From assembly GCA_964545205.1 (NCBI GenBank), contig CAZJFH010000001.1:62001-126000 (forward strand): a stretch of 64,000 nucleotides of DNA, written 5' to 3'. Position numbers and translations under genes: made by a program. This document shows, in pieces, positions 43,061-51,997 of the stretch. The first letter of the stretch is position 1. Each line of letters opens with the position of its first letter. The DNA is from CAZJFH01 sp964545205. GTDB lineage: Bacteria; Pseudomonadota; Alphaproteobacteria; Rhodospirillales; Magnetospirillaceae. The notes under the pieces were generated by a model. It had not been told where the DNA came from and searched no databases. It worked only from the letters and a program-made list of their open reading frames with translations.

Positions 43061-43774
43061 ATGCTGTTTTCCGCTCCGCTGGTCCGCGGCACGCTGCTGC
43101 GCCGCTACAAGCGATTCCTGTCCGACGTGGCGCTCGACGACGGCGCCGTGGTGACCGCGCATTGCGCCAATTCCGGCAGCATGCTGGGCGTCTGCGAGCC
43201 GGGATCCGAGGTGTGGCTGTCCGAGTGCGACAAGCCCGGCCGCAAGCTGCGCTGGTCCTGGGAACTGGTGCGCATCGGCGACGGCCTTGTCGGGGTCAAC
43301 ACGAACCACCCCAACGCCGTCGCCGCCGAGGCGGTCGCCGCGGGCCGCATCCCCGAGCTGGCCGGCTATTCCAGCCTGCGCCGCGAGGTCCGCTACGGCC
43401 GCAATTCGCGCATCGACCTGCTGCTGCAGGGGCCGGGACGGCCGGACTGCTGGGTCGAGATCAAGAACGTGCATCTCAAGCGCGGCGACGCCGCCGCCTT
43501 CCCCGACGCGGTCACCGCCCGCGGGACGAAGCACCTGGACGAGCTGAGCGCAATGGTGGCGGCCGGCGACCGCGCGGTGATGCTGTATCTGGTACAACGG
43601 GGCGACTGCCACCATTTCACCGTCGCGGAGGACATCGATCCCGGTTATGCCGCCGCCTTGCGCCGAGCCAGGGCGGCCGGCGTCGAGACTCTCTGCTACA
43701 CCTGCACCGCCACCCTCGACGGCATCGCGGTCGGGCGGCCTCTGCCGCTGGCCCTGGAAGCCCAGAGCTGCTAG
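43061..43774 (+). CDS. sfsA: SfsA family DNA/RNA nuclease-like protein
   Basis: 237 residues. Family landmarks: RYKRFLSDVAL, VTAHCANSGSMLG, the ELVRIGDGLVGVNT stretch, FPDAVTARGTKHLDEL and EIKNVHLKRGD. The E-x-K and preceding Asp form a PD-(D/E)XK-like site. Originally named from sugar fermentation stimulation in E. coli; a nuclease role is supported for some members. map follows immediately after the stop. Confidence 0.93.
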   Translation: MLFSAPLVRGTLLRRYKRFLSDVALDDGAVVTAHCANSGSMLGVCEPGSEVWLSECDKPGRKLRWSWELVRIGDGLVGVNTNHPNAVAAEAVAAGRIPELAGYSSLRREVRYGRNSRIDLLLQGPGRPDCWVEIKNVHLKRGDAAAFPDAVTARGTKHLDELSAMVAAGDRAVMLYLVQRGDCHHFTVAEDIDPGYAAALRRARAAGVETLCYTCTATLDGIAVGRPLPLALEAQSC

Positions 43775-44593
43775 ATGAACGATATGGAACACGACGAAGC
43801 AATCACCGAAAACGCCCGCGTGCGCCTGCACGACTCCGCCGATTTCGAGGGCATGCGTGCCGCCGGCCGCCTCGCCGCCGAGTGCCTGGACATGATCACC
43901 TCGCAGGTCTTCCCGGGCCAGACCACCGGCGAGCTCGACCGGCTGTGCCACGAGTTCATCATCGCGCGCGGCGCGGTGCCGGCGCCGCTCGGCTACCGCG
44001 GCTTTCCGAGATCGATCTGCACTTCGGTCAACCACGTCGTCTGCCACGGCATCCCCGGCGAGAAGGTGCTGCGCGACGGCGACATCGTGAACATCGACGT
44101 CACGGTGATCCTCGACGGCTGGCACGGCGACACCAGCCGCATGTTCTTCGTCGGCAAGCCGAGCGTGAAGGCCAAGAAGCTGGTCGACATCACCTATGAC
44201 GCGATGATGCGCGGCATCGAGGCGGTCAAGCCCGGCGCCACCCTGGGCGACATCGGCCATGCCATCCAGAGCTTCGCCGAGGCCAACCGCTGCACCGTCG
44301 TGCGCGACTTCTGCGGCCACGGCCTCGGCAAGGTGTTCCACGAGCCGCCGAACGTCATGCACTACGGCAAGCCCGGTCGCGGGCTGGTGCTGCGCGAGGG
44401 CATGTTCTTCACCATCGAGCCGATGATCAACGCCGGCCGCCACGAGACCAAGATCCTCGCCGACGGCTGGACCGCGGTGACCAAGGACAAGTCGTTGTCG
44501 GCCCAGTTCGAGCACTCGATCGGCGTCACCGCCGACGGCTGCGAGATCTTCACGCTGTCGCCGGCCGGCCTGCACCGGCCGCCCTACGAATGA
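43775..44593 (+). CDS. map: Methionine aminopeptidase, type I
   Basis: 272 residues. Metal ligands are visible: Asp in NIDVTVILDGWHGDTSRM (two), His in CGHGLGKVFHEPP, Glu in FFTIEPM and Glu in QFEHSIGVT. NHVVCHGIPG holds the substrate His. Removes initiator Met from nascent proteins; essential where it is the only copy. Starts directly after the sfsA stop and its own stop overlaps radC (ATGA). Confidence 0.97.
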   Translation: MNDMEHDEAITENARVRLHDSADFEGMRAAGRLAAECLDMITSQVFPGQTTGELDRLCHEFIIARGAVPAPLGYRGFPRSICTSVNHVVCHGIPGEKVLRDGDIVNIDVTVILDGWHGDTSRMFFVGKPSVKAKKLVDITYDAMMRGIEAVKPGATLGDIGHAIQSFAEANRCTVVRDFCGHGLGKVFHEPPNVMHYGKPGRGLVLREGMFFTIEPMINAGRHETKILADGWTAVTKDKSLSAQFEHSIGVTADGCEIFTLSPAGLHRPPYE

Positions 44594-45300
44594 CCGGCCT
44601 GTTCGAGGACGCCCCCCTCGACGAGGACGACAAGCCCCATCACCTGGGGCACCGCGAGCGCCTTCGCGCCCGCTTCCTGGCCGCGCCCGACAGCCTGCAG
44701 GACTACGAGGTCCTGGAGATGCTGCTGGCGCTGGCCATCCCGCGCCGCGACACCAAGCCGCTGGCCAAGGACCTGATCCGCCGCTTCGGCAGCCTCGCCG
44801 ACGTGCTCAGCGCCAGTCCGGACGCCCTGATGCGCGTCGAGGGCGTCAAGGAGACCTCGGCCGCGGCGATCAAGGTCGCGCGCGAGGCCGCGGTGCGGCT
44901 GGCGCGCAGCCACGTCCTCAACCGCTCGGTGCTCAGCAGCTGGGACGCGCTGCTCGACTACTGCCAGGCCAGCATGGCCTACGCCAAGACCGAGGAATTC
45001 CGGCTGCTGTTCCTCGACCGCAAGAACGTGCTGATCGCCGACGAGGTGCAGCAGAAGGGCACCGTCGACCATACGCCGGTCTATCCGCGCGAGGTCGTCA
45101 AGCGGGCGCTGGAACTGTCGGCCAGCGCCCTGATCATGGTCCACAACCACCCCTCCGGCGACCCCAAGCCGTCGCGCGCCGACATCGAGATGACCCGCCA
45201 GGTCCGCGACGCCGCCAGGGCGGTCGGCATCGTGCTGCACGACCACGTCGTCATCGGCCGTTCGGGGCATACCTCGATGAAGGCCCAGGGCCTCATCTGA
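44590..45300 (+). CDS. radC: RadC/JAB-domain protein
   Basis: 236 residues: helix-hairpin-helix part (FGSLADVLSASPDALMRVEGV) followed by a JAMM metalloprotease-like fold with HNHPSGDPKPSRADIEMT and a Glu in the preceding strand. The active-site pattern is intact. The name comes from an old repair phenotype later assigned elsewhere, so function is open. Coupled to map through ATGA. Confidence 0.93.
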   Translation: MTGLFEDAPLDEDDKPHHLGHRERLRARFLAAPDSLQDYEVLEMLLALAIPRRDTKPLAKDLIRRFGSLADVLSASPDALMRVEGVKETSAAAIKVAREAAVRLARSHVLNRSVLSSWDALLDYCQASMAYAKTEEFRLLFLDRKNVLIADEVQQKGTVDHTPVYPREVVKRALELSASALIMVHNHPSGDPKPSRADIEMTRQVRDAARAVGIVLHDHVVIGRSGHTSMKAQGLI

Positions 45301-45387
45301 GGCAGTCGCGCAAGCGATTCGGAACAGCACGGGCGTCCTCGGGTTGACGGGACGAGACACCATCCGTCAACAGCACAGGAGGAGGCG

Positions 45388-46818
45388 ATGAAGCGCCTAC
45401 TGGCCACCACGGCGCTCGCCGTGGTCCTCGCCGCGCCCAGCGCGATGGCGCAGGAGCAGAAGACCGGCGACGCCAACCAGCAGCAGCAGCAGCAGACCCA
45501 GGCGGCCAAGGAACCCAAGCAGAAGGGCGAGAAGCAGGCCGCCGGCCGGTCGGACCAGGCCGGCCATCCGGGCATGGCCGCGCGCCTGACCGTCGCCGCC
45601 GCCAGTTCGCTGATCGGCAGCACGCTGATCGACGCCAACGGCGCCCCGATCGGCGAGGTCGACTACATGCTGGTGCGCATGGAGGATGGCGACGTCAGCC
45701 ATCTGCTGGTCGGCCCGCGCGGCATCGGCGACAACGGCGAGCGCCTGCTGGTCGTGCCGTGGCACGCCGTCGAGGCGCTGCCCAACCGGCCCGACCGCAT
45801 GATGCTGCAGATGCCGGCCGCGGCGCTGAACCAGGCACCGGTGATCGACCGCGAGGACCTGGCCCAGCTCACCAGCCCGGCCGTCGTCCAGCGGGTGCAG
45901 AACTTCTACGCCCCGGTCTCGCAGGTCCGCGAGATGATGCAGCGCGAGCAGCAGGCGCAGCAGGGCGAGCAGGGCGCCGCCGCGGAGCCGGTCGTTCCCA
46001 TGGGCCAGGCGATCCAGCCCGGTCGGCAGCAGGCCGCGACCGGCGACAAGCCCGCCGGCGACCAGGCCGCCGCCGAAGGCGGTGACGCGCCGCGGACCGG
46101 CGGCCAGCTCGCGATCGGCACCACCATCTCGCCCGGCGGCGACATCGCCCAGCAGAAGGACCAGACCGGCGGCAGCGCCGAGACCGGCCAGACCGGCCAG
46201 CAGCAGGCGCAAGCCGACGGCGCGCAGGGTCTGGACGACCGCCACCGCCAGGAGGCGATGCAGCCGCAGGTCGTCGTGCCGTCCGATGCGGCGAAGATCG
46301 AGGGCCAGCAGCAGAGCCAGGCCGGCGGCGAGACCGGCGAGCGCAAGCAGCAGGCCGACGACGCCCACCGCCAGCAGGCGACGGAGCCGCACGTCCTGAT
46401 CGGCCGCCAGATCGTCACCGCGGTCGCGGCGCCGGACTTCCAGATCGCCGAAAGCCTGACCGGCAGCGCGGTGATCGGCCGCGACGGCAAGCGGATCGGC
46501 GAGATCGACCAGGTCATGATCGACACGGCCCACGGCCGCATCGCCTACGTGCTGCTGGCCCGTGGCGGCTATCTCGGCGTCGGCGAGGAATGGCTGCCGG
46601 TGCCCTTCGAGAAGTTGGAGTGGCGCCCCGGCCAGGCCGTCGTGCTGAACGCCGAGCCGCGCCAGCTCGAGAAGGCCCGCTCGATGCCGAAGAGCGAGGC
46701 GCCGACCCGCATCAGCGCCGCGCACCTGAACGATCTCTACCAGCAGTACGGGGTTCAGCCCTACTGGCAGGAGATGGCGACGATCCCCGGCGAGACCGCC
46801 GGCGAGGTCACCCGCTAG
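45388..46818 (+). CDS. Secreted protein with two PRC-barrel domains and Gln-rich linker
   Basis: 476 residues. Signal peptide ATTALAVVLAAPSAMAQ. First PRC-barrel at about 68-135 (LIGSTLIDANGAPIGEVDYMLV), second at about 350-430 (VIGRDGKRIGEIDQVMID). Between them lies a 200-residue low-complexity linker rich in Gln, Ala, Gly and Asp. PRC-barrels bind proteins or RNA, for instance in photosynthetic reaction centres and RimM; envelope versions have no settled role. GGAGGAGG precedes the ATG. Confidence 0.85.
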   Translation: MKRLLATTALAVVLAAPSAMAQEQKTGDANQQQQQQTQAAKEPKQKGEKQAAGRSDQAGHPGMAARLTVAAASSLIGSTLIDANGAPIGEVDYMLVRMEDGDVSHLLVGPRGIGDNGERLLVVPWHAVEALPNRPDRMMLQMPAAALNQAPVIDREDLAQLTSPAVVQRVQNFYAPVSQVREMMQREQQAQQGEQGAAAEPVVPMGQAIQPGRQQAATGDKPAGDQAAAEGGDAPRTGGQLAIGTTISPGGDIAQQKDQTGGSAETGQTGQQQAQADGAQGLDDRHRQEAMQPQVVVPSDAAKIEGQQQSQAGGETGERKQQADDAHRQQATEPHVLIGRQIVTAVAAPDFQIAESLTGSAVIGRDGKRIGEIDQVMIDTAHGRIAYVLLARGGYLGVGEEWLPVPFEKLEWRPGQAVVLNAEPRQLEKARSMPKSEAPTRISAAHLNDLYQQYGVQPYWQEMATIPGETAGEVTR

Positions 46819-46860
46819 ACCGGCCGACGGGGGCGCCGCGGCGCCCCCGTTTCGGTCTAG
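46815..46860. terminator. Bidirectional terminator-like hairpin
   Basis: CGGGGGCGCCGCGGCGCCCCCG (46828-46849) is a perfect hairpin followed by TTTC, nested in outer arms TAGACCG/CGGTCTA. It lies between the convergent PRC-barrel and DUF924 genes and covers both stop codons. Confidence 0.75.
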
Positions 46861-47405
46861 AACCCGCTGCCCGGCCGGCGCAGGAAGTCGGCCTCGTCCG
46901 GCGTCGTCGCCCGCCCGAGGGCGGCGTTGCGGTGCGGATAGCGGCCGAAGCGCAGGATGATCTCGCGGTGGCGGTGGGCGTAGTCGATCGACAGCGCGTG
47001 GCCGAGGCCGCCGAACAGCTCGATGCTGCGCTCCTGGTCGGCGAGGCGCTCGCTGTGCTCGAACGGCAGGTACAGGAACAGGCGCTGCACCCAATGCAGC
47101 ATGCGGTCGTGCCCGAGCCCGACGGCGTAGCGCGCCAGCGCCAGGGCATGGCGGTCGGTGGCGAAGGCCCGCGCGGTGCCGCGGAACGCGTTGCGCGGCA
47201 CCTGATCGAGCAATATGACCAGCGCCAGCGCACCTTCGGGATCGGCGCCGAGGTGATCGAGCCGCCCGGCGGCGGCCAGTTCGTGAAGCTCCAGCAGCCG
47301 GTCGCAGATCACCCTGTCGAAGGCGGGATCCGCCTTGAACCAGGCCTCGCGGAACCGCATCTCGCCGCCGAACCACACCTCCAGCACCGTGCGCGTCGCG
47401 TCCAT
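46857..47405 (-). CDS. DUF924 family protein
   Basis: 182 residues: VLEVWFGGEMRFREAWFKADPAFD, VILLDQVPRNAFRGTARAFATD, and RLFLYLPFEHSERLADQERSIELF are the standard DUF924 segments. Helical repeat fold, soluble, function unknown. The ATG at 47405 is chosen because the family begins close to the VLEVWF stretch; the frame itself runs much further upstream. Confidence 0.88.
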   Translation of the reverse strand: MDATRTVLEVWFGGEMRFREAWFKADPAFDRVICDRLLELHELAAAGRLDHLGADPEGALALVILLDQVPRNAFRGTARAFATDRHALALARYAVGLGHDRMLHWVQRLFLYLPFEHSERLADQERSIELFGGLGHALSIDYAHRHREIILRFGRYPHRNAALGRATTPDEADFLRRPGSGF

Positions 47406-47499
47406 CGCAGCTCTCCCGATGACGCCGCCAGAATGACGGGACCCGGCGGCCGGCGCAAGTCGGCCGGCCGACGGGGTGGGAGCACGGGAGGTCGGAAAA

Positions 47500-47781
47500 T
47501 CAGTCGATGCGAGCCGGGCGGTAGACGCCCTCGTCGTAGTAGAAGCCCGCTTTGGCGATCGACGACTCCTGGAGCGCCGCCGAAGACGCCGGCACCGTCG
47601 GCAGCAGGGAGCGACCGCGATACGCCTCCGGCCGGTTATCCAGCGTGATCGCCGGCCTGTAGACGCCCTCGTCGTAGTAGTGGTCCGCCATCGGCAGAAT
47701 CGATGCCGTCGCGGCCGAAGCCGCCCCGGCGCCCAGCCACACAATTGCCAGGCTCGCGGAAATAATGTATGTAGCGCGCAT
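47500..47781 (-). CDS. Small secreted protein with a doubled YYDEGVYRPA motif
   Basis: 93 residues. Signal peptide MRATYIISASLAIVWLGAGA ending ASAA. The mature part carries HYYDEGVYRPAI near its start and FYYDEGVYRPAR at its very end, separated by about 40 residues. GGAGG five bases before the ATG decides the start. No family is recognised. It is divergent from the pseudouridine synthase gene. Confidence 0.6.
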   Translation of the reverse strand: MRATYIISASLAIVWLGAGAASAATASILPMADHYYDEGVYRPAITLDNRPEAYRGRSLLPTVPASSAALQESSIAKAGFYYDEGVYRPARID

Positions 47782-47895
47782 GTTATCCTCCATGCACAGG
47801 TGGAAAATACTAAACCAACGCGCCCGTGACTGGACGGGCAAAACACTACTACCGGATGCCTGTGCTGCGTTATCACATATCCGTGTTCATACGAC

Positions 47896-47924
47896 TTGAC
47901 ATCTTTTATTGCTTGCTTCATGAC
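47896..47924 (+). promoter_or_regulatory. Possible promoter of the pseudouridine synthase gene
   Basis: A perfect TTGACA (47896-47901) with a 17-base spacer and a weak -10 (CATGAC, 47919-47924) lies in the most AT-rich stretch nearby. It is 33 bases before the GTG start. Confidence 0.35.
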
Positions 47925-47957
47925 GATTTGCGCGCCCCCTGCGAGAAAGCCAGCCCG

Positions 47958-48533
47958 GTGTCACGCATCATCCTGCTGAACAAGCCCTACGACGTGCTGT
48001 CGCAGTTCACCGACGCCGCGGCCGGGCGCGCGACCCTGGCCGGGTTCGTGCCGGTGCCGGGCGTCTACGTCGCCGGGCGCCTCGACCGCGACTCCGAGGG
48101 CCTGCTCGTGCTGACCGACGACGGCCGCCTGCACGCGCGCATCGCCCATCCGCGCCACAAGCTGCCGAAGACCTATTGGGTCCAGCTCGAGGGCGCGATC
48201 ACCGACGCGGCGCTGGACGGCCTGCGGCGCGGCGTCGCGCTCAAGGACGGCCCGACCCGGCCGGCCGAGGCCGAGCGCATGCACGAGCCCGCCGACCTGT
48301 GGCCGCGCCAGCCGCCGATCCGTCACCGCGCCGCGATTCCGACCAGTTGGATCCGCCTGACCCTGCGCGAGGGCCGCAACCGCCAGGTGCGCCGGATGAC
48401 CGCGGCGGTGGGCTTCCCGACCCTGCGGCTGATCCGCTGGTCCGTCGGCGACTGGACCCTGGAAGGCCTGGCGCCGGGCGAATGGCGGTATGCCGCCGCG
48501 CCGGATTCCCGCCGCCCGCGAAATCGGCTATAA
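47958..48533 (+). CDS. rRNA pseudouridine synthase, RluE/RsuA type
   Basis: 191 residues with GTG start at VSRIILLNKPYDVLSQF. Catalytic Asp43 in AGRLDRDSEGLLVLT; KTYWVQLEGAI and LREGRNRQVRRM complete the family. No S4 domain, which fits RluE-like enzymes acting on 23S rRNA; the exact target base is inferred. The longer upstream frame lacks family similarity. Confidence 0.92.
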   Translation: MSRIILLNKPYDVLSQFTDAAAGRATLAGFVPVPGVYVAGRLDRDSEGLLVLTDDGRLHARIAHPRHKLPKTYWVQLEGAITDAALDGLRRGVALKDGPTRPAEAERMHEPADLWPRQPPIRHRAAIPTSWIRLTLREGRNRQVRRMTAAVGFPTLRLIRWSVGDWTLEGLAPGEWRYAAAPDSRRPRNRL

Positions 48534-48561
48534 GTCCCCTCCCCGGAGGGAAGTGGGCGGA

Positions 48562-51045
48562 ATGGACATCACGATCGCGATACTGGTCATCGCCGGCTTG
48601 CTGGTGGTGGTCAGCCTGATGCAGCCGCTCGCCGCCCGCCTGAAGCTGCCGCACACCGTCCTCTTGGCGGCGATCGGCACCGCCATCGGCCTCGGCTCGG
48701 CCCTGCTGGCCGGGGCGCTGGCCGAGCTCGCGGCGCCGCTGACGTCGCTGCCGTTCAGTTCGTCGACCTTCATCAACGTCTTCCTGCCGGTGCTGCTGTT
48801 CCAGGCGGCGCTGACCATCGACGTCCGACGCATGGCCGAGGACGCGGCGCCGATCCTGCTGCTGGCCGTGGTCGCGGTGTTCGTCGCCACCGCGTTCATC
48901 GGCTTCGGCCTGTGGGGGCTGGCGGCGCAGCCCCTGACCGTGTGCCTGCTGGTCGGCGCCATCGTCGCCACCACCGATCCGGCGGCAGTGGTGGCGATCT
49001 TCCGCGACCTCGGCGCGCCGTCGCGGCTGACCCGGCTGGTCGAGGGCGAGAGCCTGCTCAACGACGCCGCCGCCATCGCCGCCTTCACCATGCTGCTGCA
49101 GATGATCGTCGCGCAGGTCGACCCCGATCCGTGGCTCGCGGCGCTGGAATTCGCCGGCGGCTTCGCCGGCGGCGTCCTGCTTGGGCTGGCGCTGGCGCGG
49201 CTGGTGGTCGCCGCCCTGCCGCTGGTCGCCGAGATGCCGGCGGCCGAGGTGACGCTGTCGCTGGCCCTGCCCTACATCGCCTTCGTCCTCGGCGACATGA
49301 TCCACGTCTCGGGCGTGGTCGCGGTGGTGGCCTCGGGCCTGGCCTTCGGCGCCGTCGGCCGCGCGCGGTTGTCGCCGGCGAGCTGGACCCATCTCGGCGG
49401 CGTCTGGGAGCAGGCCGCCTATTGGGCGGGATCGCTGCTGTTCATCCTGGCCTCGATCCTGATCCCGAAGCTGCTGGTCAACGCCAAGGCCTGGGATCTG
49501 GTGCTGCTGCTGGTCGTCGCCGTCGCGGCGCTGGCGGCGCGGGCCGTGGTGACCTACGGCATGATGCCGCTGCTGACGGTGCTCGGCCTCAGCCAGCGCG
49601 TCGACCACCGCTACAAGGCGGTGATCACCTGGGGCGGGCTGCGCGGCGCGGTGACGCTCGCCCTGGCGCTGGCGGTGACCGAGAACGACGCCCTCGACCC
49701 GCGCACCAAGAGCTTCGTGGCCGTGCTGGCCACCGGCTTCGTTCTCTACACCCTGTTCGTCCAGGGCACCACGCTGCGGGCGCTGATCCGCCGCCTGAAG
49801 CTCGACCACCTGCCGCCGCTGCAGCAGGCCTTGCGCCGCCAGGTGCTGGCGCTGTCGCTCGCCGAGGTGCGCGATTCCGTGCGGCAGGCCGGCGGCAGCT
49901 CGGGCGCGGCGCCGGAGGTGCTCGAGGCGATGGCGGCGGAATACGACGAGCGCGCCGCCCAGGCCGCCGGACAGGACGTCGAGGAGGCGCTGTCGGACAA
50001 GGAACGCCTGACCACCGGCATCGTCGCCCTCGCCGACCGCGAGCGCGAGCTGGTGCTGGCCCATCACGAACAGGGCACGGCGGCGCCGCGCATCGTCGAG
50101 CGCCTGCTGCGCAACGCCGCCCAGATCGCCGACGCCGCCCGCGGCGAGGGCCGCAGCGGCTACAACCGCGCCGCCCGCCGCGTGCTCGAATACGGGCCGG
50201 CGTTCCGGGCCGCCTGGTGGCTGCAGCGCTGGTTCGGCCTCGAGCGCCTGCTGGCGCGCCAGCTCGGCGAGCGTTTCGAGCTGCTGATGGTCCGCCGCGC
50301 CGTGCTCGACGAGCTGGTGCAGTTCAACGCCCTGCGCATGCCGCCGCTGCTCGGGCCGCGCATCGCCGAGCTGCTGGGCGAGATGCTGTCGTCGCGCTCC
50401 GAGGCCACGGCGAAGGCGCTGGAGGCGCTGCGGCTGCAGTATCCCGAATACGCCGAGGCGATGGAACACCGGTTCCTGCGCCGCTACGCGCTGCGCCAGG
50501 AGCTGCGGCAGTATCGCGCGATCCACGCCGAAGGCCTGATCGGCGACGAGCTGTTCGACCATCTGCGCCGCGAGCTGCGCGCCGCCGAGCGCGCCGCCGC
50601 CCGGCGGCCGCGCCTCGACCTCGGGCTGTCGACCACCGACATGGTCGCCAAGCTGGAGCTGTTCGCCGGCTGCGACCAGGCGCAGCGCCGCCGGCTGGCC
50701 AGGCTGTTCCGGCCGCGCTTCACGGTGCCCGGCCAGCAGATCATCCGGCGCGGCGACAAGTCGCGTTCGCTGTTCTTCGTCTCCTCGGGCGCCGTCGAGG
50801 TGGTGTTCCCGCGCGAGCGCATCCGCCTCGGCCGCGGCGAGTTCTTCGGCGAGATCGGCCTGCTCGAGGGCGGCCCCCGCGTCGCCGACGTCGTCGCCCT
50901 GGGCTATTCCCGGCTGCTGGTGCTCGACCAGAAGGACTTCTGGAAGTTCCTCGAACAGTACCCGCAGCTGCGCGAGACCATCGAGGCGACGGCCCGCCGG
51001 CGCCTGAGCGCCGGCAAGGAGCTGCTGGCGGAAGCGGAACGGTGA
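48562..51045 (+). CDS. CPA1-type cation:proton antiporter with C-terminal cyclic-nucleotide domain
   Basis: 827 residues. The first 415 carry about twelve hydrophobic segments and the CPA1 motifs GAIVATTDPAAV and LVEGESLLNDAAA. A long helical cytoplasmic part follows, ending in a cNMP-binding fold at about 700-800 (FTVPGQQIIRRGDKSRSLFF, GRGEFFGEIGLLEGGPR). The phosphate-binding cassette lacks some usual residues, so ligand binding is uncertain. Moves sodium or potassium against protons; the tail likely regulates it. Confidence 0.92.
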   Translation: MDITIAILVIAGLLVVVSLMQPLAARLKLPHTVLLAAIGTAIGLGSALLAGALAELAAPLTSLPFSSSTFINVFLPVLLFQAALTIDVRRMAEDAAPILLLAVVAVFVATAFIGFGLWGLAAQPLTVCLLVGAIVATTDPAAVVAIFRDLGAPSRLTRLVEGESLLNDAAAIAAFTMLLQMIVAQVDPDPWLAALEFAGGFAGGVLLGLALARLVVAALPLVAEMPAAEVTLSLALPYIAFVLGDMIHVSGVVAVVASGLAFGAVGRARLSPASWTHLGGVWEQAAYWAGSLLFILASILIPKLLVNAKAWDLVLLLVVAVAALAARAVVTYGMMPLLTVLGLSQRVDHRYKAVITWGGLRGAVTLALALAVTENDALDPRTKSFVAVLATGFVLYTLFVQGTTLRALIRRLKLDHLPPLQQALRRQVLALSLAEVRDSVRQAGGSSGAAPEVLEAMAAEYDERAAQAAGQDVEEALSDKERLTTGIVALADRERELVLAHHEQGTAAPRIVERLLRNAAQIADAARGEGRSGYNRAARRVLEYGPAFRAAWWLQRWFGLERLLARQLGERFELLMVRRAVLDELVQFNALRMPPLLGPRIAELLGEMLSSRSEATAKALEALRLQYPEYAEAMEHRFLRRYALRQELRQYRAIHAEGLIGDELFDHLRRELRAAERAAARRPRLDLGLSTTDMVAKLELFAGCDQAQRRRLARLFRPRFTVPGQQIIRRGDKSRSLFFVSSGAVEVVFPRERIRLGRGEFFGEIGLLEGGPRVADVVALGYSRLLVLDQKDFWKFLEQYPQLRETIEATARRRLSAGKELLAEAER

Positions 51046-51076
51046 ACGCGAGCGCGGGTCTCCAGACCCGCCGCCG

Positions 51077-51877
51077 CTATCCCGAAGCCAGCAGCACCGC
51101 CAGCATCACCGAGCCGACCGCGATGCGGTACCAGGCGAACGGCGCGAAGCCGTGGCGGCTGATGAAGGCGATGGCGGCGCGCACCACCAGCATCGCCACC
51201 ACGAAGGCCGAGACGAAGCCGGCGCCGATCACCGCGGCGCCGGAGAAGTCGAGCACCGCCCAGTTGCGGTACAGGTCGTAGACGGTGGCGGCGAACATGG
51301 TCGGGATCGCCAGGAAGAACGAGAACTCGGCCGCCGCCTTGCGGTCGACGCCCATCAGCAGCGAGCCCATGATGGTGGCGCCCGAGCGCGAGACGCCGGG
51401 AATCATCGCGATGCACTGGAACAGCCCGATCTTCAGGCTGAGGGCCAGCGGGAAGTCCTCGACGGCGCAATGGCGCGCCTCGCGCACCGCGCGCTCGATC
51501 ACCAGGATGGCGATGCCGCCGAGGATCAGCGTCGCCGAGACCACCCACGGCGAGAACAGCACGCCCTTGATGACGTCGTAGGCGAAGAAGCCGATCGCCA
51601 TCGCCGGCAGGAAGCCCAGGATGATGTTGCGCCAGAACCGGTAGGCGCTCGGCTCGCGGCCGACGCTGAGCAGCGATCCGACCAGCCGCGCCCGGTAGAC
51701 CCAGCACACCGCCAGGATCGCGCCGAGCTGGATGGTGATCTCGAACACCTTGCCCGGCGGGCCGCGAAACCCCAGCAGGTCGACGAGCAGGATCAGGTGG
51801 CCGGTCGAAGACACCGGCAGGAACTCGGTCAGCCCTTCGACGATTCCCAGCAGCAGCGCCTGCAGGATGGCTTCCAT
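51077..51877 (-). CDS. uppP: Undecaprenyl-diphosphatase UppP (BacA)
   Basis: 266 residues of mostly membrane helices. Catalytic regions are GIVEGLTEFLPVSSTGHLIL and IAMIPGVSRSGATIMGSLL. Recycles the undecaprenyl carrier for peptidoglycan and glycan synthesis. Stands alone, convergent with the antiporter gene, 31 bases apart. Confidence 0.97.
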   Translation of the reverse strand: MEAILQALLLGIVEGLTEFLPVSSTGHLILLVDLLGFRGPPGKVFEITIQLGAILAVCWVYRARLVGSLLSVGREPSAYRFWRNIILGFLPAMAIGFFAYDVIKGVLFSPWVVSATLILGGIAILVIERAVREARHCAVEDFPLALSLKIGLFQCIAMIPGVSRSGATIMGSLLMGVDRKAAAEFSFFLAIPTMFAATVYDLYRNWAVLDFSGAAVIGAGFVSAFVVAMLVVRAAIAFISRHGFAPFAWYRIAVGSVMLAVLLASG

Positions 51878-51997
51878 CGGTTCTCCTCGTGCGGTCGGCC
51901 GGGATCATGCCGGGCGCCGCCGGGTCAGGCAACGCGCAATTCGGCCGGGCGCGGCGAAGGATATAGCGCAGGTATGAAGGAGTTCCTGCGCCCGGCC

